DNA from: Dactylis glomerata
Taxonomy: Eukaryota; Streptophyta; Magnoliopsida; Poales; Poaceae
Length of the DNA: 64,000 nt
Assembly: GCA_007115705.1 (NCBI GenBank)
Contig: QXEO01000239.1
Coordinates: 1 to 64,000, forward strand
Direction of reading: 5' to 3'
The notes beneath the pieces are model-generated. The model was not told the origin of the DNA. It searched no databases and saw only the letters and a program-made list of their open reading frames with translations. Shown here in pieces: positions 32,083 through 42,249 of the stretch. Within the stretch, counting starts at the first letter, position 1, and every line of letters begins with the position of its first letter. Position numbers and translations under genes: made by a program.

Positions 32083-35018
32083 TTCGCAATTTTCTGCGCC
32101 TAGCTCAAAGGCGTTAAAGAACAGCACTCTTGGGAGATAACCCAATGTTTTTTTTCAGTACTTTTTCTTTTATTTGAGTCTTGGGAGTCATTACTACTGT
32201 AATTACCTCTACTTATCCTTTTTATTTTATTGTTGTTCCAAGAGAAGCCTCTAATTTCAGTGAGGTAAAGATTTGGGGATGTTGCTATCCTAAAACAGTT
32301 TTCGGTGCTGCACCATAAAAATTCGTGAAAATTCTCTGTATATCTTTTGGACCTGCTATTTCTTGTGCATATGCCCCAGGTTATATCCAAACTTTCATTA
32401 GTTGAACACTTTTTGATTTGAGAAACATAAAACCCCTTAAAAAATCGGCCTTTATCAGCTGTTCTGTTTTGACAGATTTCTGCCACTATTCATTTTTGCC
32501 GTTTTATCACTTTCTTTTCGAGTTCTTTTGATCACAGAACTTTTGGGGAAGTTGCTACAGTAGTATATACTTTATATGTGGTGGTTTTGGGTTGAAACCT
32601 GAAGAAAAAAGAGGTTGATTATATGTTATGCTTACACTAATGTTGCTAATAGATTTGTGTTTAGTTTTGTATGAAGGAAGTTTTCAAGTGTAGGGATTGG
32701 AGAATGATGAGATGAGTTGAAGAATGGAGAAAAGCTCAAGCTTGGGGATTCCCATGCATCATGCCAAGAAATATCCAAGAATTACAAGCCTCAAAGCTTG
32801 GGGATGCCCCCTAGGCACCCCTTCTTCATCGGCAAAAATCAGGTCACCTTTCAAGACACTATATTTTTATTGCTTCATGCACTATGCGTTTTTCTTGGAG
32901 CGTCAGTTGTTTTAGTTTTCATTATTAGTTTTGTTTTGTTTGCTGCAATAAATGCTTGGACCCCAACAAATTTCTTATGGAGAAGTTGCCTTCCTTTTCA
33001 CTTGCCAAGAACGCTCCAGTTTGCACTCTTATCAAAAATCGAGTGTTCTTCTTTTTCTGCTACTGCTTTTGGTTTTCGTTTTCACCTTGATTTGCGTTCA
33101 TATATTCTTATATTTATTTATCAATGTGTATTTTTGCCTCTGGACCATGTTGGTTTTCCTCAAAAGAGTTGGATTTAAAAAGTTCAAATGGTGTTGGAAA
33201 AGAGAAAAAGCTTTATGCAAAAAAGTGGTGCAAGAAGGAGCTTGTGTATACTGCGGCTTAGGCTTTTTCATGTCATGCTTGATGTCTTTTTGATAGTATG
33301 CTTAGTGGTTTTGCTGTAGCATGACTTGTCTCAAATAACTGAGATTGCTTAATGAGCCTTTGAAAAAATCATGTGTTGTTTTAATTATTTGGAAGCATTA
33401 TTTTGGTTTTCTCCTTGATGCTTTATTTGGGTTGACTTGGCGCATGCTCACACATGTTAGACTCTTACAAAGTCGCCAATACCCTCTATGATCATTTAGT
33501 TTTTGACTTTTGATGCCATCTTATGCTTCTTTTAATGTCGCTTTGTCGCTTTGCATGATTATGGCCATTATTGCTCTCTTAGTTGGTCGCTCCCAGTCTT
33601 TTGCTAGCCCTCGCCTTATACTGAGTATGAGCTCTACTCGTGCATCCAACTCCTAAAAACCAAGTTTGCCAAAGTGTCCACCATACATACCTATTAGCAA
33701 TTTGCTATTCCAAGTAAATTTGACTTGCTTTTATTTTCTCTTTAAATTAAACTCTTACCAGTGTTATGCGAAAATTGGTCAGTAAAGCTCTCACGAACCG
33801 GAAGGCACACTTTACTTTTTCTTGTTCTTAGAAATTTGACATTGTGGTCTCTTATGTTGAGTTGTTATGCTTGCAAGTTGTAAGTTGGATACTAGCCCAA
33901 CCATGCTATCATGGGGCAAGCTTTCAACATTGCACTTCTTATTTGAGTTGATATCGTGATCTTTTGTTTATGGATGCCCGCGGTGTGAAATGAATTGGGA
34001 ATCTTGCGGGGATCATGGAGTTTGTATATGTGTTAGAGAAACGCCTGGGCCACCAATCTAAGCCATGCATAATTCATGGTGGAAATTTGCAGCATACCCA
34101 TAGTGGATATTCGACGACGCATCTCAAAATAAAAAGCTAAACAAATGGCAAATATAAGAGATGTCGAGATGTTCATTGTCTGCTTATCCTATCATTTTGA
34201 TGTGGGCTTGTTCCATGTTATCAGGCACGGAGGTACCCCGTTGGCGGTTCTCGATGATACATATATACTTACAATGACAAGAGCCTTGCTTGGGACTCTA
34301 AGTAAAGTAGCATGAGGTTTGGGTACTCGTATTCACGGGACACGAGGTTTTCGACTTATGATTTGTCAAGCATATGCATCATAATTATTCTCGCATTAAA
34401 TTTAACCATTCAAGATGCTTATGATGGGGGCAATGAGAGCTCAAAGCCGGTAAGTACCATAATTTTTGAAGGTCTATAAAACTTGCAATCACTGCTTCCC
34501 TCCGCGAAGGGCCTTTCTTTTACTTTTATGTTGAGTCACCACCTTCTATCTTTATGCACCATTAAGAGAGCATAGTTGTCATTCTTAGTATAATGTGCAT
34601 TGTCCCAAAGTTTTCATTGATTAATTCATATTGTTGGTTTCACTTGTTCTTAAATTAGTTGTATCTAGTCGCCCTCTTAAACTTGAAGGTGTCCTATGCA
34701 TTTATGTTTTGCTCTCCATGAAGGACAAGCTGAAAACCATTTGTATGTTTTTCCTTATGATTTGAACACACGTTTGACTTTCATCGTTTCATTTTCATGA
34801 TCTTTTGTTTGTGTTCATTTTCATGTTATAACATGGTTGCTAAGTTTTTATTGTCAAGATTATATCTTTCATGCCCATGTTTTAAGTTCTTTTGATCCCA
34901 GCTCACAAATGCTTACATATATGATCAAGATTGTTTAGGTGCATGTCACCTAAAAAATTATTTATTTTGTTATCACTTACCTACTCGAGGACAAACAAGA
35001 GTTAAGCTTGGGGATGCT
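32083..35018 (+). other. Outer Gypsy 3' non-coding region
   Basis: About 2.9 kb, similar to the inner element's 23937-26872, with no RT, RNase H or integrase. The longest frame (32717-33178, 153 codons) contains a hydrophobic span (LGASVVLVFIISFVLF) and overlaps the inner copy's 25937-26158 frame. The sequence AAGAGTTAAGCTTGGGGATGCT just before the LTR is the likely polypurine tract. Confidence 0.6.
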
Positions 35019-36671
35019 TGATACGTCTCCAACGTATCTATAATTTTTGATGCTCCATGCTTGTTTTTACACTATTTGCCAAATGTTTCGTTACACTTTG
35101 TGGCACTTTTATGCATTTTCCAGAACTAACCTATTAACAAGTCGCCATAGTGCCAGTTCCCTGTTTTCTACTGTTTTTGTGTTTCAGAAAAGCTACACAG
35201 GAAATATTCTCAAAATTGGACGAAACCAAAGCCAAACATCCAGAAATCCACCGAAGCTTCCGGAGAACCGAAGAGGAGATGGAGTGGGCCCACGAGGGCC
35301 CCACAAACCAGGGCGGCGCGGCCCAGCCCCTGGCCGCGCCCCCTATGTGTGAGGACACCTCGGTCCACTTTTGACGATGCCCCTTCGCCTATAAAGACTC
35401 CCCGATGGGAAAAACCTAAGTACCCGATCAATTTTCCAGAACACATCACGATTCGCCGCCGCCGTCGACCCGAGATCGGGAGGGTCTAGAAGCTCTTCCC
35501 GGCACCCTGCCGGAGAGGGGATTTCCACCGGAGGTCTTCTTCATCGCCATGCTTGCCTCTGGAGCAATGAGTGAGTAGTCTACCTTGGACTATGGGTCCA
35601 TAGCAGTAGCCAGATGGTTGTCCTCTCCACCATGTGCTTCATGTTTAGATCTCATGAGCTTCCCTACATGATTGAGATCACCGTTATGTAATTCTACATG
35701 TTGTGTTTGTTGGGATCCGATGAATATTGGTGTTATGATTGAGTTGCTATACTGAAATATATCTTATGTTATCTCTATGTTGTTTATGATCTTGCATGCT
35801 CTCCGTTGTTAGTAGCTATCTTGGCCGAGTAGTTGCTAGTAACTCCAAGAGGGGGTATTTATGCTCGATAGTTGGGTTCATGCCTCTATTTAATCTGGGG
35901 GAGTGACAGAAACCTCTAAGGTTGTAGATGTGTTGTCGCCACTTGGGAGAAAACAACATTCATATGCTCGAGGGCATATGCTTTGTTTACATTACACACT
36001 TTGCTTAATGCAATTATCTGTTGTTCGCAACTTAATACTCATGGAGTGTTTGGATGATATCCCCGTGAGTGGATTATTAGTCATAGATGCAGTTGGATGG
36101 CGGTCTATGTATTTTGTTGTAATGCCCAGAGTAAATCGCATAGTGATCTTCTTAACATATCACATTATCTTTATTCTATCAATTGCCCAATTGTAATTTG
36201 TTTACCCAGCATGTGTTATTTATCTTATGGAGAGACACCACTAGTGAACTGTGGACCCCGGTCCTATTTCCATCATATTGCTATCACCTGTTTACTTTAC
36301 TCGCACTGTTTACTTTACTCACATACTTCTACTGTTTTCCACTCGATACGCTCATACCCTTTGTTTCAAGCAAACCGGTGAGATTGACAACCTCATCGTA
36401 AGTTGGGAACAAAGTATTTGGTTGTGTTGTGTGCAGGTTCCGCGTTGCTATTGGTTGAAGACGAGTCAACAAGTGTCGTAAACGGCGCCCTTGTTGGAGT
36501 GTTATTAGGCCAGTCAGCATCACCTTCAGTCGTTTGTCTGCTCCTCTCCTGTTTGATAAACCTTGGTTTCTAACTGAGGGAAAAGCTTGCTGTTGTGCTC
36601 ATCACACCTTCCACTTGGGGTTCCCAACCGACTGGTTATAATCATCATCATCAACTACACGCCAGCCATCA
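35019..36671 (+). repeat. 3' LTR of the outer Gypsy
   Basis: 1653 bp, TGATACGTCTCC ... CCAGCCATCA, TATA box TATAAAG at 35390-35396. It differs from 19375-21029 at scattered bases. Confidence 0.9.
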
Positions 36672-36676
36672 ACCTG

Positions 36677-36817
36677 CTCCCCTCCGACGAGGAACCCATC
36701 CCTCTGAGCCCTGGTCAGATCAGATTTTTCGAACTCAGAAGGCACCCAGCTGGTCGCCGCGTTCCCGCTCTTCTTCTTCGCCATATGTTCCTTGTGCACG
36801 ACTCTCTTTATGGGCAT
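36677..36817 (-). pseudogene. X1 reverse-strand gene, first exon (continues at 19231-19374)
   Basis: The ATG at 36817 on the minus strand opens MPIKRVVHKEHMAKKKSGNA and runs to 36677, where the nested Gypsy interrupts it. The frame resumes at 19374 with PSTERIPKPPSDYRVMFLAF, ending at 19231 where the Sirevirus LTR interrupts it again. The same start is found in X3 (54278). It belongs to the protein type annotated in cereals as putative gypsy-type transposon domain (Pfam Transposase_28, from memory). In X1 the frame around PSDYRVMF is intact, whereas X3 has one extra base there. Confidence 0.65.
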
Positions 36818-38123
36818 ATAGAGGAGGTGTGCTCGGGGGCTGCGAGGAAGCTCAGGAGCTCAAGGAAGATGCAGCAATGGTGGCAGCGGAAGAACGAAGA
36901 ACTGGTAAACAGTAAAAACCAAAGTCTCGCCCTTATAAAGCTTCCTGTGAACGGAACGTGGGCTGAGACGTGGCACAAGAATCAGAAATGGTAAGCCCAC
37001 TAACGGGCAGAAAAACTGCAAAATTACTGCACTGCCCATGCGCAACGGTCAGCGTCCAGTCAAATCACACACAGAGTGACTCTCTCAATGATGTCACAAG
37101 CGTTAAGTCACTGAAAAATAAGAAATCAGGATACGATTTGATGATCATAGCTACCCATAGGAAATTCAGCAATAGCCTCAAGGGTAACTCTACTCGTCGG
37201 TGCTAATCAAAGTACCTGACGAATATTCAACGAGAAATACAAGGCACCAATGAAGGAAAACTTGTCTTTGAGTCTATACTCGAAAAAAATCTTCGACTAT
37301 AGCCTCGGGGGCTACTACCATCAGGACCACTGGGCACGCACCCGACGATTATATTGAGCAAAACAAGCAGCTACGGGAAGGATGCAATGGGAAAAAAAGT
37401 TTACTTGAGCCTATTCTCGAAACATTTTTTGACTATAGCCTCGGGGGCTACTCCCATCGGGAGCGCTGGTCGCACACCCGACGAAATTTTGTATCCAAGA
37501 ATAATAAAGAAGGCAAAAGAAAACTTGTTTATTGATGTTACTCCCATCGGGAGGGAATTCATATTAGTCAAAAGTTGGACAACCCAAAGATTTTCAGTAT
37601 TGAAGTAGTCAAACAAGGCCAAAACGATTGCAAGATATGATTCTCGAGTTGTGTCATCGCGACAAAACTCGAATGCCATGATTGAAACATATCGTGAAGG
37701 TAAGACCCCAGGATCCGTCCTGTGTGGCCTAGTATACGCACCTGGATGCGCTCTGCTAGTAACTTTCCGTGTCTACGACACGAAGAAAATCTTGGTGGAC
37801 GCACTGGGTACCCTAAGAACTACTGGAACTCTTTCTTTGTAAGTCCTAAATGTGGCAAAAGAATGGGTTAGACCAGGTCCCAGACTCAAGTCCAAGGGGA
37901 TTGAGTTTGAACTAGGTGACAAGTATCTGCTCTGGCAGTTAACTGACCTCTTGATCCGTCAGAGCTGTCAGGCTTGTTAACCAAAACCCCTTGCGAGATA
38001 AAATAATGTAAGTTGTTTAATTGAGTATAGGGAGAAGAAGAAGTCGAAAATTGACCAAGTCGAAGTTATGAAGATTTGAGATTCAGCCCGAATCTACAAT
38101 TCTGGTAGAATCTCAGGGGCTAC
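36818..38123. other. X1 3' non-coding region with repeated polypurine-tract-like words
   Basis: This is the upstream side of the reverse-strand gene (a possible promoter region for it, with TTATAAAG at about 36932) and the sense-strand 3' region. The word CTCGGGGGCTAC occurs at about 37304 and 37439. The form next to the LTR (CTCAGGGGCTAC, 38112-38123) is the likely polypurine tract. No sense-strand gene is seen. Confidence 0.6.
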
Positions 38124-38453
38124 TGACAAGGGTATAGATAATAGAGCCCGTTACTTGTATACCCCTGAGGCCCGTTAAGCTAGGCCCAAGTGTAATCATA
38201 GTCGAAGTACGAGTCCATGTCGTATACAAAATTTGTAATGTGTATAGGACCCGACCGGTTCCTTGAGACCTGGCCACCTATATATAGGGGCCAGGAGAGG
38301 CCAGTCAGGGACGGATTGAGAGTAAGCCAAGTTGACCACCATGTTTATTCTCGATACAAGCCTTGTTTGACTAATCTTTACCTCCGTGTTCATCCGACGC
38401 CCTATTCCCCTGTTCCTAAGTCCTTCATCTAGGACATTTGTCGAGTTAACCCT
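38124..38453 (+). repeat. 3' LTR of X1
   Basis: Starts TGACAAGGGTATAG and matches 55573-55907. It contains CTATATATAG at about 38279-38288 as TATA box. It should end ACCCTTGTCA to mirror its start, but the last few bases are replaced by GGTTAGCGGG, so the end is lost at the joint with X2. Confidence 0.85.
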
Positions 38454-38504
38454 GGTTAGCGGGCGCGGGTCTGCGCTAGACTTTGCTTGGTTTTTTTTAC
38501 ATCG

Positions 38505-41226
38505 AAGGCATCCAGCCTTTGCTGACTCGCATTCAGAGTCTAAAGAGCGCAGCTGGAGACGCACTAACAGGGACTCAACTCATGGCGTTCTTCCTGCAGA
38601 GGCGCATTCAACCTCTCCAAGCTCGTGTCTCCCAGCTGTGGTCGTATTCTGGCTCGGAAGATCCTTCTCGAGTGTCCCAAGAGGACTTAGAGAAAAAGGG
38701 ACTTGACAAACGAGTGAGAGCGATGACTACTCTCACAAAGGAGAATGAGATTCGAGCATTGACAGCTGATTTCTTTGACTCCACTCATCCTTTACCCGAG
38801 GTATGTGCTTTTGTAACTTGTCTAAGTCGCCTTCCTTTTTCTTTGCCTTCTTGTGGTTTGCTTTTGTTAACTAATAGTTTTGCAACAGATTCTTTTGCAG
38901 GGCCACCAATTTTTGGTTTCGCATCCTCCTATTCCAGAGGAGGGGCCAATTCAGGCAGATCCTGCCTCTGCTGCTTCTGAAGCCCCCGAAGCTGACGATG
39001 GCCAGGACGGAGATGATGCCGAAGTTTCTCTGGAAGAAAGCGGCTCCACTTCGTCACCTCCTCCTATGAATTCTGGAGAACCAAGCCTAGACAAGAAAAG
39101 GAAATGTCTCGACGAATTGCTTTCCTCGAGTACCTCCTCTCCGAAGGATGCGCCGGGGGAGCCCACTTCTGCCAAGGCTTCTACTCTTGAGATATTTGAC
39201 GCACTGGACTCGTGAGTTTTTCTACCTTTTTATATCCACACTTTTCCTATCCTTAACTATTATCTTTTTTTGCTGATTCCAAGTTTTTTTTCTTAGGGAC
39301 GATGACGAGCCGAAGAAGGATGCTGCAGCTGCTCCTCTTCTCGATGCTTTGACTATTTCTAAAGAGCCCCCTTAGGAGGAAACTGTGGTGGTTAAGTCGT
39401 CGATAGTTCCTCCTGCAAAAAGTACTCCTACTCGTGCTTCCAAGCGGTTGAAGAAGACGGCGGCAGTGGGTACATCTCTGGAAGCCCATCGACCAGCAGC
39501 TTCTTCTAATGATGTGAGTATTTGCTTCTTTTAGTCAATGTTTTCATTGCTTGCTTCTTCTGATTGGAGTGTCTTGGAAACTTTGGCAACCGGATGCTGC
39601 ATACCCCGTGCTGGCTGCGGTAGATTTGCTGGAGTTCAACTAGAAATTGGTCTAGGATGTTCTTCAGCTGACTCGCCGCATACTGATGCACATTTTTGTC
39701 GGGTTATGGCTGAAGAAGAAACAAGAGATGCCAGTCGACAACCTTCAGAAGCTTGCCACCACCTTTGACACCCTTGAAGATCTTGTGCTTACCATGAAGC
39801 ACACATCGTTGAAACGGGGTGTTGAGGGGGCAATTGCCCTTGCTTAGGCGCATGGCGTGCAGGTGGACTGGGAGAAGATTATCTCTTCCCATCCTCGTCC
39901 CCTTTCGGAGATGCTTGAATTTTTCAAGAAAGCAAAGGAGTATGCACCAGGCCTTGTGTCCCTTATTACTCCTTCGGCGGCTTCTTCGACTCCTGAGCCT
40001 AGCTCTTTGACTCATGTGCCAAGTGCCTTGATGCTTCCGCCAAGTGTTGATGCTGATTCTTCTGCGCCTTCTACCACCATGGAGCCTGCTGCTGAGGTGG
40101 CATAGAATTTAGCCTTCTCTTGTAATTTCTTATCTTTTGAGTTAATGTAGTAGAACTTCCATCCCTCGCCTGATACTCTATCAGGGAACTCTGTATTTCC
40201 TATAAATATTTTTGCTTTATGAAGTGTTGCGCTTGGTCACTTGATGTGTTTCTGAGTTGTTTTTTCCATTCATTCTTTTGCCTTCCAGCCTGTGTATGTT
40301 GGTGGATCGCTGAATCGTGATCACGACTCACCACCCGCCGGTGTGTTCAACTCTGGGGTTTCTTCTCCTCCTCGTTCTCCTTGCCAATGCGCTGAGTACT
40401 TGTCGAGGATTTTGGACTTTGAAGGTCGCATGTCGTTGCTGAAGCGTCAAGCAAAATTGGCCTTGGACCAGGCTGGTAAATCTTACAGTTTGATGAGGCA
40501 GGTATCCGCACTTAAAGATAAAGTGTCTGGTTTGGTGGCCCAGGTTATGCACCTGAAGGAATGCGATTCTTATCTTGTTGAGATTATCCAGTCAGCGTGC
40601 GAGCAGCTGAAATGTGAGTTTTCTTGAGATCCTTCTGAATTTCTTGCTGATTTTCTTGACTTTGTATTCTGATGAATTTACGTCTACCAGGTACTTGCTT
40701 GCATCCCACTGATGAGGATCGTCGGGTTTTCGAGCGAATCGCAGCTCTAGGAAGGGCATCGAGGGATACCAATACTTTATGGGTTGATCCGCAGCGTTGC
40801 AGCGCTGTTGTTCTTTTGCAGGATCGCGCTCAGCATATTGGAGAAGCGGTCGATGGTTGTCGAAGATCGTTGACAACCATGTACTTCGTTATGCTTCCTC
40901 GCAATCCTCCACCGGAAGGTTTTAAGCAGCTACTCGATGCTTTTAGATCGAGTCAATGAATTCATCGTTTGATAGAGCTAAACTTAGTAGCTGGTGCTAA
41001 TTTTGCTCTTGGATGGATACGCAAGTGGCATCCAAGGCTGAACTTTAGTTCCATGTCTCTAAGTTTACCTCCAAGGCGCGCGAAGCTGCAGGTCCATATG
41101 GATGCCACGCTTCAGCCAACGAGGAGAATCATAGGTACGTTGCTTCAAGAGGATGCTAGATTTTTCCGCGGGCATCATTATTTGAATCCTCTTATGGTAG
41201 ATGATTTAGATCAACCAATGCTGTAA
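38505..41226 (+). pseudogene. X2 reverse-strand gene (putative gypsy-type transposon protein), C-terminal exons
   Basis: Gene on the strand opposite to gag/protease, with introns. Exons seen: 38505-38800 (GTQLMAFFLQRRIQPLQARV ... THPLPE, donor GTATGT); 38901-39211 (acceptor TTTTGCAG, acidic linker, KKRKCLDELLSS, donor GTGAGT); 39297-39513 (acceptor TTCTTAG, basic SKRLKKTAA); then exons near 39555-40105 (VDWEKIISSHPRPLSEM), 40292-40613 (coiled coil MRQVSALKDKVSGLVAQ) and 40690-41226 (GTCLHPTDEDRR ... DDLDQPML). X2 has stops at 39373-39375, 39844-39846 and 40957-40959 where X3 has CAG or CGA, all C to T changes. The coiled-coil exons of X3 at 52104-52560 are deleted here. No function is known; proteins of this type sit in the same place in other grass Gypsy elements. 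Confidence 0.65.
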
Positions 41227-41631
41227 TGCTCTACGGTGGCATATATGTTTTTTGTATATGAAACGCGAGAGTTTTAGTGTTCTGGGGCTGTTTGCCCTAA
41301 ATTTTTGTTCTCAAGGCGTTTATATTTGTTAGTGTGTTTGCCGCAATTCCATAGTGTATAACTTTGAGATTTGTTTCGCTAAGACTTGTAAACTCGAAAA
41401 GGAGGAACTTTGTTATTATTATGCTTGAATATAAGATATATGGGATGTCCCAAGAGACCCGGCCAATGACATGTGTTCTAGGTCTAGAGGGCATTGCCCT
41501 AAGATAACTTGTGCCTTAATAGCCTTATTTTTTCTACTCTACTCTTGTATACTTGATGTCTATGTTGCCGAGGTCTTTTCGTCTTCTCCTGTAGCTTTCT
41601 TTGGGTCTGATGGTTGTACCCATAGTTTCTT

Positions 41632-42168
41632 CTATTCCGGCTCCGCTGGATGTTCTTCGAGTTGTTTTGTGACGCCCGTAGCCGTGCTTGTGGCTTTACC
41701 CTTTGGTTCTCCATAGTTGGCTATCATGCCAAAATTTTGCACCATTTTGTGGAATTCTTTGTCGCATAGATCTGAGAGTCCAAAGCTTCCCTTTACTGTG
41801 ATAATCCCGTTTGGTCCTGGCATCTTGAGTACCAGGTACGTATAGTGAGGTACTGCCATGAATCACGAAAACATGGGTCGCCCGAGGATCGCGTGATATT
41901 GAGAGGGGCAGTCCATGACTTCAAAGTTGAGCTTTTCTCTTCTGTAGTTTTGGCGATTACCGAAGCAAATGTTGAGTGCTATTCGACCCATTGGATAGTT
42001 GGCACTCGCTGGTACGATCTCGTGGAAAGAACAATCTATTGGCTTCAGGAACTCCAATGATATGTGAATTGCCCAAAGTGTCTTTGCGTATATTAGGTTT
42101 ATTCCGCTCCCTGCATCCATGAATACTCTATCAACATCGTATGTCCCGATTTGGGCTTTGAGTACCAA
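41632..42168 (-). pseudogene. X2 retropepsin-like protease
   Basis: Contains MDAGSGINLIYAKTL (catalytic D-A-G-S-G) and AILGRPMF, the two hallmark motifs of a Gypsy retropepsin, then a stop at 41863 followed in frame by MAVPHYTYLVLKMP and EFHKMVQNFGMIANYGEP to about 41632. In X3 the same tail ends at 50056. No reverse transcriptase follows: the next 0.4 kb is non-coding and then the reverse-strand gene begins. Confidence 0.7.
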
Positions 42169-42249
42169 AGGCGCGTTTCCCAGTCGAGGTACTGTTATAG
42201 GGTGGTTGTCCCTGCTGAATTCTATGGGTTGTTCGGACCAGTGTAGATA

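Larger units (their letters stand above)
19375..36671 (+). mobile_element. Outer gag-protease Gypsy retrotransposon (non-autonomous; Sabrina-like?)
   Basis: LTRs 19375-21029 and 35019-36671, 5 bp duplication ACCTG (19370-19374 and 36672-36676), an Asp-tRNA-type primer site, gag and retropepsin but no reverse transcriptase, RNase H or integrase. It contains a MITE-like insertion (22052-22284) and a related element in reverse (22311-30807). Without these it is about 8.6 kb. LTR length of about 1.65 kb and the gag-PR-only layout resemble the Triticeae Sabrina family, but I cannot confirm the name. The two LTRs differ at scattered positions, so the insertion is not very recent. Confidence 0.9.
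19231..38453 (+). mobile_element. Gypsy family X, copy X1: 3' part, split by another Gypsy element
   Basis: X1 sequence occupies 19231-19374 and 36677-38453. The two pieces are contiguous in the relative X3 (53992-55907), and the insertion between them carries a 5 bp duplication ACCTG. Its left part is cut by the Sirevirus LTR at 19230, so gag and protease of X1 lie off the window if they exist. Present are the start of the reverse-strand gene, a 3' non-coding region and the 3' LTR (38124-38453). The LTR end is followed by about 45 bp of unrelated sequence and then copy X2 in opposite orientation. Confidence 0.8.

Noticed and set aside
20261..36481. Frames of 75-150 codons starting MTETSKVVDVL or MDPGPISIILLS, found four times
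   Set aside because: They lie inside the four LTR copies of the gag-protease Gypsy elements and recur only because the LTR recurs.
38217..38432. Open frame across the X LTR
   Set aside because: Lies wholly within LTR sequence that is shared with 55573-55907 and is non-coding in the family.
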